Origin: Bacteroidales bacterium
GTDB lineage: Bacteria > Bacteroidota > Bacteroidia > Bacteroidales > UBA3663
Assembly: GCA_017449065.1 (NCBI GenBank)
Contig: JAFSKF010000040.1
Span: 1-64,000, forward strand
Direction: 5' to 3'
DNA length: 64,000 bases
Part shown: in pieces, positions 32,985 through 42,154 of the stretch
Position numbering within the stretch: the stretch's first letter is position 1
How the letters are laid out: every line of letters begins with the position of its first letter
Program-made: the position numbers and the translations under genes
The notes under the pieces: model-generated
Told to the model about the DNA's origin: nothing
Seen by the model: the letters and a program-made list of their open reading frames with translations, nothing else
The model's database searches: none

Positions 32985-33725
32985 TCCTGAAAATTTTTCA
33001 ATAGGAAAGTAATAATACAAAAACATTGGGAAAGCATTGAGTATAGCCACTTCGTCATGAGGAATCACATGTTTTTGCAGTTGTGCCTCAAAGATAGCTT
33101 CTTGCATTACGTTATCTTTATCCAATGGCCAAGTCAGAGATCCCGTTGTCAAATTATTGGCCTTGAAAACATTCTGCCGTATAATGTGCGCCCAGTTCTG
33201 AGTGTCTTTTAGGAATGCATAACCTTTGTAATAACAAAATAGCCTCGCTTCCCTCTTGAATTTTTCGCCAACACATTCATTTCGTTTCGCGGTATAGGAA
33301 TGGAAGTCATTGTCTGGTAATTCTTTTGTATATTGGATACTCTCTATCATCGGATAGCTGATAAATAATCGTCCGTAATCAGTTTCCTCATTGAAGTATT
33401 TCAATAGCTCCTTTATCTGAGCATTCTTCTTCTTCAAATCACCCCGATAGAAATCATAGTCGAAGAAAAGATAGATGGATTCAAAGTCTGCACTTTTATA
33501 TTTGAACAACTCGTTTCGAGGATCTGTCTTTGCCAATTCTATTTTTAGTACATCCACCACATCGGCAAAACCATCAAATTCATCCTTAAGGCGTTTATAG
33601 AACGTGTATATACTGCTGCAGAAAGAGCATAACACCTGATCGTTGCTTTTCGGGAAAAATAACGATTTTATACCCTCATACAGAGAAGGCTCATAAGAAG
33701 CTCCTTCAAAGATAAATAGAATCAT
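32976..33725 (-). CDS. TOPRIM-like effector of an ATPase defence pair (AriB/RloB-like)
   Basis: The 249-residue protein begins MILFIFEGASYEPSLYEG, the acidic E-G opening of TOPRIM-type nucleases. It contains IYLFFDYDFYRGD near residue 88, the matching D-x-D. This pattern fits the nuclease partner of PARIS (AriB) or the RloB family. A middle segment, LFISYPMIESIQYTKELPDN, is well ordered. The start overlaps the stop of the ATPase gene by four bases, so the pair is translationally coupled. The last codons (FPIEKFSGNK) run into the 124-bp repeat, so the native C-terminus may be altered by the junction. Low GC. Function as an antiphage effector is inferred. Confidence 0.7.
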   Translation of the reverse strand: MILFIFEGASYEPSLYEGIKSLFFPKSNDQVLCSFCSSIYTFYKRLKDEFDGFADVVDVLKIELAKTDPRNELFKYKSADFESIYLFFDYDFYRGDLKKKNAQIKELLKYFNEETDYGRLFISYPMIESIQYTKELPDNDFHSYTAKRNECVGEKFKREARLFCYYKGYAFLKDTQNWAHIIRQNVFKANNLTTGSLTWPLDKDNVMQEAIFEAQLQKHVIPHDEVAILNAFPMFLYYYFPIEKFSGNK

Positions 33726-34816
33726 AACTCAAACGCATTACCTCTGTACATTTTTTCAATATTATTGCCCCAACGCAATTCCTTGTCCGTGCATGCATTC
33801 AACGGTTTGATCGTGTTATGATTAATAATGAAATTGCAGTCAGGACGTAACAAATCATTTGACATCAAGTAAGTGTTGTGTGAAGTAACGAATAACTGGC
33901 ACGGAAGTTGGAACAATCTTTTACACACGTTGAACGACAAGGCATAGTGATAGAACGCATCGAACTCGTCAATCATCACAAATGAGGCTTTGGAAAGTTT
34001 CTTGCTCCAAAAGTATAACAAAGTCAAAGAACTGGTGCCTGTAGATCTGATTTTTTGAAAAGGCACACCTTCTCCCATATCACAAATCAGTTGTTTGTCT
34101 CCTTCTTTTGCTTCCTTAAATTTGAACTCTTGTCCACTTACCGATTTCAAAAAGTCTGCAAAATCTTCCACAAAACCATTAGCGATGATAAACTCTTCAA
34201 GAGTAGAGATGTTTTCGTCAAAACCAGCAAAACCGCGATCTTCATGATTCCAAAACAAAAGCATCCCTTCTACAAATGTCTTTAACTTCATCAATGGATG
34301 ATCTGAAGTAAGAGGATAGACACTCCAAATATAAGAAAGCACTGACACTTTGTTACCACTGGTCGCCAATTGTTGCTTAACATCTTCCGTCATAGGAAAA
34401 TCAGCACTTACAATAGATAATTCTTTATTATCCAATCTAAACAAAGTTACACCATCTATCACAATAGTTTCCTTCTCTATTCCTTCTATTCCCTTTGAAT
34501 AAAAGTATTCAATAACATTTTGTTCAAATTGAAAAGAATATTCAAAAGACACGGAATCCTTTGGGTGAAATACGTTAATGATTGTATCCAATTGGTGTAT
34601 ATTCCGTTGTTTTTGAGTAAGATGAAGAATGATATCGAATATAGCTAATGCCAGATTCGACTTGCCGGCTCCATTAGGACCGTAGATTATGCCATTCTTT
34701 ACAACACCATCTTTGATAGCATCTGTGTTGAACGAATAATTGCTTGGGGATGATAAATCCCATTCAATTCTATCTTTAAACCCTCGATAGTTTTTAACGG
34801 CAAATTTCGTAAGCAT
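33722..34816 (-). CDS. AAA/ABC-type ATPase of a defence pair (AriA/RloA-like)
   Basis: A 364-residue SMC/AAA_15-type ATPase. I chose ATG 34816 (MLTKFAVKNYRGFKD) because this is the usual start of the fold; a frame start at 34843 has no support. Walker A is GPNGAGKS, Walker B FVMIDEFDAFYH, and the switch histidine lies in LFVTSHNTYLM. The segment RSTGTSSLTLLYFW fits the signature motif region. Such ATPases sense infection and control a nuclease partner in PARIS, RloAB and related systems. The partner gene follows with a four-base overlap. The promoter lies at 34855-34862. Confidence 0.8.
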   Translation of the reverse strand: MLTKFAVKNYRGFKDRIEWDLSSPSNYSFNTDAIKDGVVKNGIIYGPNGAGKSNLALAIFDIILHLTQKQRNIHQLDTIINVFHPKDSVSFEYSFQFEQNVIEYFYSKGIEGIEKETIVIDGVTLFRLDNKELSIVSADFPMTEDVKQQLATSGNKVSVLSYIWSVYPLTSDHPLMKLKTFVEGMLLFWNHEDRGFAGFDENISTLEEFIIANGFVEDFADFLKSVSGQEFKFKEAKEGDKQLICDMGEGVPFQKIRSTGTSSLTLLYFWSKKLSKASFVMIDEFDAFYHYALSFNVCKRLFQLPCQLFVTSHNTYLMSNDLLRPDCNFIINHNTIKPLNACTDKELRWGNNIEKMYRGNAFEL

Positions 34817-34854
34817 AATAATCTGTTTTTTTAGATAAAACAATACTTTGCCTG

Positions 34855-34862
34855 CAAAGTTA
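34855..34862 (-). promoter_or_regulatory. Promoter -7 box of the defence pair
   Basis: TAACTTTG on the minus strand at 34862-34855, about 39 bases before the chosen ATPase start. The upstream region is A/T-rich, and no clear TTTG lies at -33. Confidence 0.5.
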
Positions 34863-35003
34863 TATATTTTTTTTTATTCCGTAAAATTTTTACGGAAAAA
34901 TGTGCTCGTATGACGTGTTTTTAACGAGAATTAACCTGATATTGCTGTCATCAACAGCTTATTGGTAGGTTTAATATTGAAGATTATATGAAAGTAGGTT
35001 AAT
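34863..35003. other. Right flank of the defence module
   Basis: AT-rich sequence between the module's promoter and the right 124-bp repeat. I find no Bacteroidetes-type promoter reading toward the gene at 35095, so the insertion may have separated that gene from its original promoter. Confidence 0.35.
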
Positions 35004-35127
35004 TCAGGAGCTCTTCGCTTTTTAAACCTTCCGGCATCCGGTAAGTCTTAAAGACAAACGAACAAGAAACAGAAACCTAAAAAATAATACTGTTATGAAA
35101 AAGATTATCTTATCATCGCTATTTGTT
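35004..35127 (+). repeat. 124-bp direct repeat, right copy
   Basis: This copy contains the leader, start codon and first 11 codons of the intact gene at 35095. It differs from 32861-32984 at two bases only. Confidence 0.92.
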
Positions 35128-36027
35128 CTTCTGAGTGTTTCTCAAATGTTTGCAATGTCGAATGCCAGCATGCGGAATCATGCACGTTTCCTGACCGATC
35201 GCATGGCTTATGAACTCGACCTGACTCCGCGTCAGTATGATGACCTCTACGAAATCAATCTTGATTTTATCTATATGGCCGACCGTATCATGGATGATGT
35301 AGTGTATGGCTATCGCGATGCCATCGACCGTTATTACGATTTGCTGGATATGCGCAACGACGATATTCACTACGTGCTCACGTCGCACCAGTACCGCAGA
35401 TTCCTCTCGTGCGAGTATTTCTATCGTCCGATCTATACTTCCAACATGCGCTGGTACTTCCGCATCTATACGGTTTATAATAATCGGAAGTTCTTCTACT
35501 ACGATGCCCCGATGCACTACAAGACCTACTTGGGCGAGCATTCCCGTCATCGTTACGGAAAGCCTGACTACTATGCTTCGCGCTATGCCGCCTTCGTGCA
35601 CGATCGCTATACCGGTCATTTCTTCATCCAGAAAGACAATCATCACAAGCCGGATATCCATAAGAATGATTTCGGAACCAACATCCGCGAGCGCAACAAT
35701 CCGAGTCAGAACCGCATCAACAACTATAGCAACCGGAAGGAACAGAACCGCACGGAGAATCCTAACTATCGCGACAACTCCGGCAACAAGAATGCTCCTG
35801 CCATCAACAATCGCAGCCAGAGTTCGACTTCCAAGAGCACCTCTACCCGTACGCAGAGTTCTGCCGGATCGACAACGCGCCAGCAAGCCACTACAGGTTC
35901 AACCACAAGGTCAGCTGTAAGTAACAACAGTTCCGGCAACACATCCACCCGAAGCGGAAGCAGTTCCACCTCAAATACTTCCACCCGGAGCGGCAGTTCT
36001 TCCACTCGAAGCGGTAGCCGCCGTTAA
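35095..36027 (+). CDS. Secreted LTxxQ-motif protein with Ser/Thr/Arg-rich tail
   Basis: A 310-residue exported protein with a Sec signal (MKKIILSSLFVLLSVSQMFA). The next ~60 residues are helical and contain ELDLTPRQYDDLYEIN, an LTxxQ-type motif like that of the Spy/CpxP periplasmic chaperones. The middle is rich in Tyr, His and Arg. From about residue 190 the chain is a low-complexity tail, first Asn/Arg-rich then Ser/Thr/Gly/Arg-rich (NTSTRSGSSSTRSGSRR), strongly basic and surely disordered. Its GC resembles the core, so it belongs to the resident chromosome. Its 5' end is duplicated on the far side of the defence module. The Spy/CpxP link is a suggestion only. Confidence 0.75.
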   Translation: MKKIILSSLFVLLSVSQMFAMSNASMRNHARFLTDRMAYELDLTPRQYDDLYEINLDFIYMADRIMDDVVYGYRDAIDRYYDLLDMRNDDIHYVLTSHQYRRFLSCEYFYRPIYTSNMRWYFRIYTVYNNRKFFYYDAPMHYKTYLGEHSRHRYGKPDYYASRYAAFVHDRYTGHFFIQKDNHHKPDIHKNDFGTNIRERNNPSQNRINNYSNRKEQNRTENPNYRDNSGNKNAPAINNRSQSSTSKSTSTRTQSSAGSTTRQQATTGSTTRSAVSNNSSGNTSTRSGSSSTSNTSTRSGSSSTRSGSRR

Positions 36028-36031
36028 TGAA

Positions 36032-37114
36032 TTATCGCATCAATCTACGGATGACCTCGTCTGCCAAGGCGAGGCCATTTTCTGTCAGACGGTATCGGTC
36101 GGATTGGGAAACTTTTTGCAGTAAATTTTGAGAAATCAATCTGTCTAATGCCGGAGATTCGGTTAGAATGGCGCCATGGGAAGTGCGTAATCCCAGCATA
36201 ATCTGTTCGTTGAAGAGATCGTCATCGGATAATGTTTCCGATTCCGACAAGCGGTTGCCTTGCAGATAATCCCGTAGGTTAGAAAGATTCCAGCAACGAA
36301 GCCGTTCGCCGTCGTAGCTGTGCGCACCGGGTCCTAAGCCGAGATAGGGAGTGCGGTTCCAATAGCTGCTGTTGTGTTTCGATTCGAATCCCTTTAATGC
36401 GTAGTTGCTGATCTCATATTGCACAAAACCTGCCTCATGAAGTTTTCGTCTTAACATCGCATTCATAGACAGACACAGTTTCTCGTCTGCAACGGTAAGT
36501 TTTCCCTCATCGACCAGCTGACTGAGCCTGGTTCCTTCTTCCACACTCAGGTTGTAAGCTGAGATATGTTGTGTGCCCAGTTTCAGGGCTTCATCGATGG
36601 AGTGCTGAAAGCTTTGAAGCGTCTGGTTGGGCAGCCCATACATGAGGTCGATGCTGATATTTTGAATATGTGCCACATCGCGCAAGAGCTGTATGGCTTC
36701 CGCAGGCTTTTGGGCATTGTGTCTGCGTTGGAGCAAAGCCAGTTCGCTATCGACAAAACTCTGCACGCCCATGCTGATACGATTGATGCAGGATGGGAGA
36801 GAAGCTGCATATTGCGGGGTGATATCCTCCGGATTCACTTCAAGCGTAAATTCTTCGACAGCAGACAGGTCGAAGATTTCCGCTAAACCTGCAACGAGTT
36901 TCTGGAGTGCAGAAGCAGGCAACTGGGACGGGGTGCCGCCTCCGACATAAACCGTACGGATCGACCGGTTGCCGAGGAAACTTTTTCTTTCGGAGGCTTC
37001 GGCAAGCAGACGTTCCACAAAAAGATTGCGATTCCCACTCATAGTTGTTGAGTAGAAATCGCAATAAATGCAACGCGATTTACAAAACGGAATGTGTACG
37101 TAAACGCCTGCCAT
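36032..37114 (-). CDS. hemW: Radical SAM heme chaperone HemW
   Basis: HemW-type proteins bind heme and a 4Fe-4S cluster and insert heme into respiratory enzymes; older records call them oxygen-independent coproporphyrinogen oxidase. I chose ATG 37114 (MAGVYVHIPFCKSRCIYCDF), where the family begins; the frame extends further upstream. The CxxxCxxC cluster is followed by VYVGGGTPSQL and NRISMGVQSF. A C-terminal HemN-like domain ends the protein (NEQIMLGLRTSHGAIL). The fourth cysteine after the cluster motif seen in true HemN is absent, in favour of HemW. It lies 40 bases after rpoD. Confidence 0.9.
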   Translation of the reverse strand: MAGVYVHIPFCKSRCIYCDFYSTTMSGNRNLFVERLLAEASERKSFLGNRSIRTVYVGGGTPSQLPASALQKLVAGLAEIFDLSAVEEFTLEVNPEDITPQYAASLPSCINRISMGVQSFVDSELALLQRRHNAQKPAEAIQLLRDVAHIQNISIDLMYGLPNQTLQSFQHSIDEALKLGTQHISAYNLSVEEGTRLSQLVDEGKLTVADEKLCLSMNAMLRRKLHEAGFVQYEISNYALKGFESKHNSSYWNRTPYLGLGPGAHSYDGERLRCWNLSNLRDYLQGNRLSESETLSDDDLFNEQIMLGLRTSHGAILTESPALDRLISQNLLQKVSQSDRYRLTENGLALADEVIRRLMR

Positions 37115-37154
37115 TAAACAGAATAACTGTAAGCTTGAAGATTTCGCTATACGT

Positions 37155-38015
37155 TTACAGATAAGCCAAGAGCAGTTTGGCATTCGGGCTCTTACGAATC
37201 TTCAGAAGCGCACGTTCGCGAATCTGGCGAACACGTTCGCGGGTGAGACCCAATTCCTGACTAACTTCTTCCTGGCTTTTTTCCGGACAATCGATACCGA
37301 AAGTCTCTTTGATAATCAGGGCCTCACGTTCCTTGAGCATACTTTTGAGAAGGTTGTCAAGTTCGATGTGAAGGGATTCGTTGTTAAGCGTTGAGTCGGT
37401 AGCTTCGAGCTTTGTGTCGGGAGTAACATCCAGAAGGGTGCCGTCCTCATCATCCTGCAAAGGAGAATCGAGACTTACGCCACGACTGTTAGCTGCCATC
37501 GTCTCTCGGATTTTAGAAGGCTCAACGTCCAATTCGTCTGCAATCTCTTCGATGGTTGCGGGACGGTTGAACTCCTGCTCGTAGCGGTTCTGAATGACGC
37601 GAATCTGGCGAATCAGATTATTCTGGTTGCCGGGAAGTCGAACCATGCGAGCCTGCTCGGAGAGAGCCTGCATAATGCTCTGACGAATCCACCATACGGC
37701 ATAGGAGATGAACTTGAAACCGCGGGTTTCGTCGAACTTCTCGGCTGCCTTAACGAGTCCTACGTTACCCTCTGAAATAAGGTCGGAAAGACTCAAGCCC
37801 TGATTCTGATACAATTTAGCGACAGACACCACGAAACGCAGATTTGCTCTAACCAGCTTATCCAATGCAACCTGATCTCCCTTGTGAATCCTTTGAGCCA
37901 GTTCCACTTCTTCGTCGGGGGTAACCATGTGCTCTTTTGAAATCGCGGTGAGGTAGCTTTCGATCGACTCCTCTGTGCGTCGGGTGATGTTTTGTGTAAT
38001 CTTAATCTGTCTCAT
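37155..38015 (-). CDS. rpoD: Primary sigma factor RpoD
   Basis: The housekeeping sigma factor. At 286 residues it lacks region 1.1, as is usual in Bacteroidetes. Region 1.2 is at the start (ESIESYLTAISKEHMVTPDEE). Region 2 includes DLISEGNVGLVKAAEKFDE and YAVWWIRQSIMQAL (residues ~80-120). Region 3 follows (RPATIEEIADELDVEPSKI). Region 4 ends with the HTH SQEEVSQELGLTRERVRQIR. This family reads TTTG/TAnnTTTG promoters, which explains the boxes found throughout this window, including its own at 38043-38074. Confidence 0.97.
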   Translation of the reverse strand: MRQIKITQNITRRTEESIESYLTAISKEHMVTPDEEVELAQRIHKGDQVALDKLVRANLRFVVSVAKLYQNQGLSLSDLISEGNVGLVKAAEKFDETRGFKFISYAVWWIRQSIMQALSEQARMVRLPGNQNNLIRQIRVIQNRYEQEFNRPATIEEIADELDVEPSKIRETMAANSRGVSLDSPLQDDEDGTLLDVTPDTKLEATDSTLNNESLHIELDNLLKSMLKEREALIIKETFGIDCPEKSQEEVSQELGLTRERVRQIRERALLKIRKSPNAKLLLAYL

Positions 38016-38042
38016 GAATCAATTTTTCGAAAAATAAGCGCG

Positions 38043-38074
38043 CAAATATAAATATACTTTGTCGATTTTCCAAA
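38043..38074 (-). promoter_or_regulatory. rpoD promoter
   Basis: On the minus strand TATATTTG lies at 38050-38043 and TTTG at 38074-38071, with a 20-base spacer. This is a perfect consensus 28 bases before the rpoD ATG. Confidence 0.75.
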
Positions 38075-38109
38075 TTTTGGGATGCGTTTTTTGTCGCAAA
38101 TAACATATT

Positions 38110-39180
38110 CTAAGTCTGACTGCCAGCTTTAAGTAGCATAATAAGCTTCAGACTCAGGTCAAAGAATATCATCTTCGAACTTACGTTTTGCGTAACATCA
38201 GTCTCTGCCACTTCAAGTTCGTGCATGATTCCCTCAACGTTCTTCGCATTGACAAAGCGGGAGAAACGGCTACTGAAAGCTTCTTCATCGGGCTTCATGT
38301 AGTTAAGTTCCGGCTGATGAAGGTTCATGACGTAGTTCTCTCGAATGAGATTCTGTGCATATTGCAGAAAACTTTTCTGGCGTTCACGACCCAGGCCAGA
38401 CATTTCTTCGCTCCATTTCTTCATGTCATAAAGCTTGCGGGCATAGCTCAAACGCATCATGGAGCAGAACTTCTCGAAGAAATACAGACGATCTTCCTCG
38501 TCCGGAATCTGGATGCCGGGTTGCACAAAGTTGCCCAAATAATCGATTGGTGCCAACTGCAATCGCTGCACTCGGCTTTGGATGGTGCCAATAATCTGAT
38601 CGGGATTGTGGCTTACCAGCAGGAAATAAGTCTTTTCGTAGGGTTCTTCGATGATCTTCAACAGTTTGTTGGCAGCATCTTCATTCAGTTTTTCCGGCAG
38701 CCAAAGAATCAGAATCCTGTAATCGGATTCGTAGGGTTTGGTGCTTAGCGTCTTGATGATATTTCCGGCCTCGCTGACAAAGATGTGGGCTTGTTTGTTT
38801 TCGTCACTTCCTTGTGCTTTAATCCATTGTGAAAGATTTATGTAAGGGTTCTGTGAAATGGCTTCACGCCATTCCGGCAGAAAATCTTCGCTTGTCGAAG
38901 CGTCTTTGCCGGAACCGCCTTTATTGATGAGCGGATAGACCCAATGCAGGTCGGGATGTCCCAGTTTGGAGGCCTGAATACATTCCGGACAAACTCCGCA
39001 AGCTTCTCCGTCGTGCTTGTGCTGGCACAAAATGTATTGGGCTGCAGCCCATGCCAGAGCTAAGCCACAAGTTCCCTCCGGTCCTGTAATCATGAGAGCA
39101 TGAGGCAGCCGGTTGTTGTCGATGGCATCGCGCAGTTTCTGAACCGCAGAGTCTTGTCCGACGATATCTTTGAAAAACAT
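38110..39180 (-). CDS. holB: DNA polymerase III delta-prime subunit
   Basis: Delta-prime is the stator of the clamp-loader complex. The 356-residue protein opens with FFKDIVGQDSAVQKLRDAI and RLPHALMITGPEGTCGLALA, a degenerate P-loop without GKT, as expected of delta-prime, which does not hydrolyse ATP. A zinc-binding cluster (CQHKHDGEACGVCPEC) and NEDAANKLLKIIEEP with TIQSRVQRL (SRC-like motif) follow. It ends with TAG, showing that TAG is a normal stop in this genome. It lies 14 bases after fbp on the same strand. Confidence 0.88.
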   Translation of the reverse strand: MFFKDIVGQDSAVQKLRDAIDNNRLPHALMITGPEGTCGLALAWAAAQYILCQHKHDGEACGVCPECIQASKLGHPDLHWVYPLINKGGSGKDASTSEDFLPEWREAISQNPYINLSQWIKAQGSDENKQAHIFVSEAGNIIKTLSTKPYESDYRILILWLPEKLNEDAANKLLKIIEEPYEKTYFLLVSHNPDQIIGTIQSRVQRLQLAPIDYLGNFVQPGIQIPDEEDRLYFFEKFCSMMRLSYARKLYDMKKWSEEMSGLGRERQKSFLQYAQNLIRENYVMNLHQPELNYMKPDEEAFSSRFSRFVNAKNVEGIMHELEVAETDVTQNVSSKMIFFDLSLKLIMLLKAGSQT

Positions 39181-39194
39181 GAACTATCTATACT

Positions 39195-41177
39195 TTACTT
39201 TTCTTTAATCAGACCTGTCGTATAGGCCACAAGGAGTTTCTTCAGGTTGCCGACCTGCTCTTCGAGTTCGCGTCCGCGATCGGTGTCGCACACCAGCATA
39301 CGATGTTCGGTAAACTCCTCCAGCTGGACGCGACTGTGAATATCGGAACCATCCTGAATGGCTTTTTCCTTGGTTTCGAACTGTTCGTGCTGAACGAGTT
39401 GCAGGCCGTGACTGTTATAGATGAGCGTATAGCCGGCTATGCCTGTGGTGGCATGATAGGGTTTCGAGAAACCGCCGTCGATGACCAGCCGCAATCCATC
39501 GGCACGAAGTGGAGATTCTCCTTTCAGCGTGCGCACAGGGACGTGTCCGTTGATGATGTGGCTCTTTGTCGGATCGAGCCCGAATTCCTCAAGAATATGG
39601 CAGCAGGTCTCCTTGGTGTTGGCCAATACGAAATATGCGCCTTTCTTTTCTGTGTAGAGATTCTTATCGGCGATGAAATAGCGTTCGAAGGTGGTCATCT
39701 TGTCCTTATTGAACAGAGGTGATCCGGGTCCGCACCATAGGTAGAGCATATAGTCGAGTGCGTCCTGCTTTTCTTTCGAGCCGCGCGGGCCGAAATAGGC
39801 TTTACGGATGACATGATCGACCCGCTCCATCAGCTCACGTCCTTTCACCATCTTGCCGTCCACCAGTACCTCCTGGAAAGAACCGTCTTCGTTCAGCGGA
39901 ATCGCAGCATGGTAGAGCAGGCAATTATTGCGAACCAGGTATAGAGAACCATGCTGATACAGACAGCGAAGATGCTTCTGCAGTTTTTCGGAACGACGGA
40001 AAGAGTGAACCAGCTGGTTCATGAGATCTTCCTCGCCCGGACATAAGGCATACGGATCCGGCTGATTGAGAGAAGGCAGGTTCTTGTCGGTTAATTCATA
40101 TTCTTTTCCATCGATGGTAATCGTTCCTTTTTCTTTGTTGATCAGATGCAGGAACAGACGATCATCCATGTTCCATTCCGGATGCCGGCGAATAAGCTGT
40201 CCTTGCAATTTGAACTCCATGATGGAAATACACTTGTGCATCTTAGCCATCAGTTGTGCACTTCGTTTCAGGCGGGGGTTATTCTCAAAATCCTTGGTCT
40301 GCCACATAGTGCAGGGATCGTCTCCATATACGTCGATGGCAAGTGTCGCCAATGGAAGCAGATTGATGCCATAGCCTTCCTCGAGGGTTTCAACATTAGC
40401 ATAGCGGATTGAAATGCGCAATACGGAAGCAATCAAGGCCCGGTTGCCGGCAGCAGCTCCCATCCACTCGATATCATGGTTGCCCCACTGGATGTCGAAG
40501 TCGTGGTAGGAGGAGAGTGTCTCCATGATACGATAAGCACCGGGTCCGCGGTCGAAGATGTCGCCAACAATATGCAATGTATCGATAACAAGACGCTGAA
40601 TGAGGTTGCAAATAGCAATCAGGAACTCATCGGCACGATCGATACTGATGATAGTTTCCACGATAGCGCTGTAGTAATCCTCTTTGTCTTCACGCTCCTG
40701 TTCAAGTGTACTTTCGTGCATCAGTTCTTCGATAACATAGGCAAACTCCTTAGGAAGCTGTTTGCGAACTTTCGAACGCGTGTATTTTGAAGAAACAGCT
40801 CGTGCCACACCAATGGTCTGATGCAACTTATCGCTGTACCAGTCGTGCAAATCGTCGGTTTGCTGATGAATGAGGTTCAGTTTTTCCTCAGGATAATAAA
40901 TCAATGTGCAGAGTTCCGTCTTTTGCTCTTCAGAAAGGGAATTACCGAACGTTTCATCCACTTTGCGCCGAACCACGCCGGAAGCATTTTTCAGCACATG
41001 ATGGAAAGCGTTCGACTCACCATGCAGGTCGCTCAAAAAGTGCTCCGTTCCTTTGGGAAGGCTCAAAATGGCTTCAAGATTGATGATTTCGCTGGCTGCC
41101 GACGTAATCGTTGGGAATTTCTCGGCCAAAAGCTGCAAATATCTGATGTCAGATTTGGTTTCTTCAAAAGGGGTCAT
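39195..41177 (-). CDS. fbp: Fructose-1,6-bisphosphatase, class III
   Basis: This gluconeogenic enzyme converts fructose 1,6-bisphosphate to fructose 6-phosphate in the cytoplasm. The 660-residue length and the metallophosphoesterase motifs identify class III: FLSDLHGESNAFHHVL, GDIFDRGPGAYRIMETL and WGNHDIEWMGAAAGN for the metals, and IINGHVPVRTLKGESPL later. It has no similarity to class I enzymes. Normal length, intact. A TATTTTTG box at 41236-41229 on the minus strand is its likely promoter. Confidence 0.95.
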   Translation of the reverse strand: MTPFEETKSDIRYLQLLAEKFPTITSAASEIINLEAILSLPKGTEHFLSDLHGESNAFHHVLKNASGVVRRKVDETFGNSLSEEQKTELCTLIYYPEEKLNLIHQQTDDLHDWYSDKLHQTIGVARAVSSKYTRSKVRKQLPKEFAYVIEELMHESTLEQEREDKEDYYSAIVETIISIDRADEFLIAICNLIQRLVIDTLHIVGDIFDRGPGAYRIMETLSSYHDFDIQWGNHDIEWMGAAAGNRALIASVLRISIRYANVETLEEGYGINLLPLATLAIDVYGDDPCTMWQTKDFENNPRLKRSAQLMAKMHKCISIMEFKLQGQLIRRHPEWNMDDRLFLHLINKEKGTITIDGKEYELTDKNLPSLNQPDPYALCPGEEDLMNQLVHSFRRSEKLQKHLRCLYQHGSLYLVRNNCLLYHAAIPLNEDGSFQEVLVDGKMVKGRELMERVDHVIRKAYFGPRGSKEKQDALDYMLYLWCGPGSPLFNKDKMTTFERYFIADKNLYTEKKGAYFVLANTKETCCHILEEFGLDPTKSHIINGHVPVRTLKGESPLRADGLRLVIDGGFSKPYHATTGIAGYTLIYNSHGLQLVQHEQFETKEKAIQDGSDIHSRVQLEEFTEHRMLVCDTDRGRELEEQVGNLKKLLVAYTTGLIKEK

Positions 41178-41228
41178 TAGAAAAGAAGAATTATAACTGA
41201 TTTTTCACAGTGTGAAAGATTTCAGCTG

Positions 41229-41236
41229 CAAAAATA
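41229..41236 (-). promoter_or_regulatory. fbp promoter -7 box
   Basis: TATTTTTG on the minus strand at 41236-41229, 52 bases before the fbp ATG. The -33 element is not clear. Confidence 0.4.
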
Positions 41237-41320
41237 GATTATTTCGGATAAAAAAACAAATTTTTAGCTTAAAAAGGTGCAAAATAAGCGGTTCTTTGTC
41301 GTATTTTTGAATTTTAAGAC

Positions 41321-42136
41321 TTATTTGGCATGAAGAATGTATTTTTCGACAATGAGAGCTACACCGTCGTCATTGTTTGAAGCCGTAACGATGTCGGCAT
41401 TGGCTTTGACTTCATCATCGGCATTCTGCATGGCTACGCCTAAACCTGCATACCTGATCATGGAGATATCGTTGTGTCCGTCGCCAAAGGCAATAACGCT
41501 TTCGCGTGGGATATGCAGTTTTTCGAAAAGCTGCTGAAGGGCATTGGCCTTATCGATGCCTAAAGGTGCACACTCCAGGAAAAACGCAGTCGAACAGAAT
41601 ATGTTCATACGACCTTCCATCTGTCGGGCGAGTTTCTTTTCAAACGTTGCCATCCGGGACGGATCTCCGACAATCAGACACTTGTAGATCGGATAATGAA
41701 TCTGATGGACAAATTCGGGGCATTTCACAATGGGCATCCGGTTGGTGGTACTTGCCTTCACTATATACGGATTGGTATCGCTGGTCGATTCTATCGTATC
41801 TGTTTGATAAGTAAGAATCTCGAACTGATTTTCGATGGCAGCCAGATACAGTTCGGGAACAAACGAAGGAGACAACTCTTGGCTATACATGAGTTGTCCG
41901 TCTTGACAACTCAGAATCTGTCCGCCGTTGAAAGCCAGAATATACCCATGGTTTTCGCTCAACTGAAGTTCATCGGCAACATATTGGATTCCGTGGGGCG
42001 GTCTGCCGGAGGCGAGGACAATACGGACACCCAGATGCTGTGCATCCATTAGCGCCTGAAGCGTGCGAGGGGTGATGAGCTTATCGTCGTTTGTCAGCGT
42101 TCCGTCTAAATCGAGTACAATCGCTTTATATTGCAT
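41321..42136 (-). CDS. Cof-type HAD-IIB phosphatase
   Basis: A 271-residue HAD hydrolase of the Cof/YidA type, which removes phosphate from sugar phosphates or related small molecules. The nucleophile motif is LDLDGTLTNDDKLI (Asp10 and Asp12), motif II is VLASGRPPHG, and the metal motif is IAFGDGHNDISMIRYAGLGVAMQNA. A C2B cap lies between residues ~85 and 190. Intact. It lies 18 bases after the chromate-transporter half on the same strand, but a functional link is not evident. Confidence 0.9.
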   Translation of the reverse strand: MQYKAIVLDLDGTLTNDDKLITPRTLQALMDAQHLGVRIVLASGRPPHGIQYVADELQLSENHGYILAFNGGQILSCQDGQLMYSQELSPSFVPELYLAAIENQFEILTYQTDTIESTSDTNPYIVKASTTNRMPIVKCPEFVHQIHYPIYKCLIVGDPSRMATFEKKLARQMEGRMNIFCSTAFFLECAPLGIDKANALQQLFEKLHIPRESVIAFGDGHNDISMIRYAGLGVAMQNADDEVKANADIVTASNNDDGVALIVEKYILHAK

Positions 42137-42154
42137 AAATTTCGGAGGAAAAAG

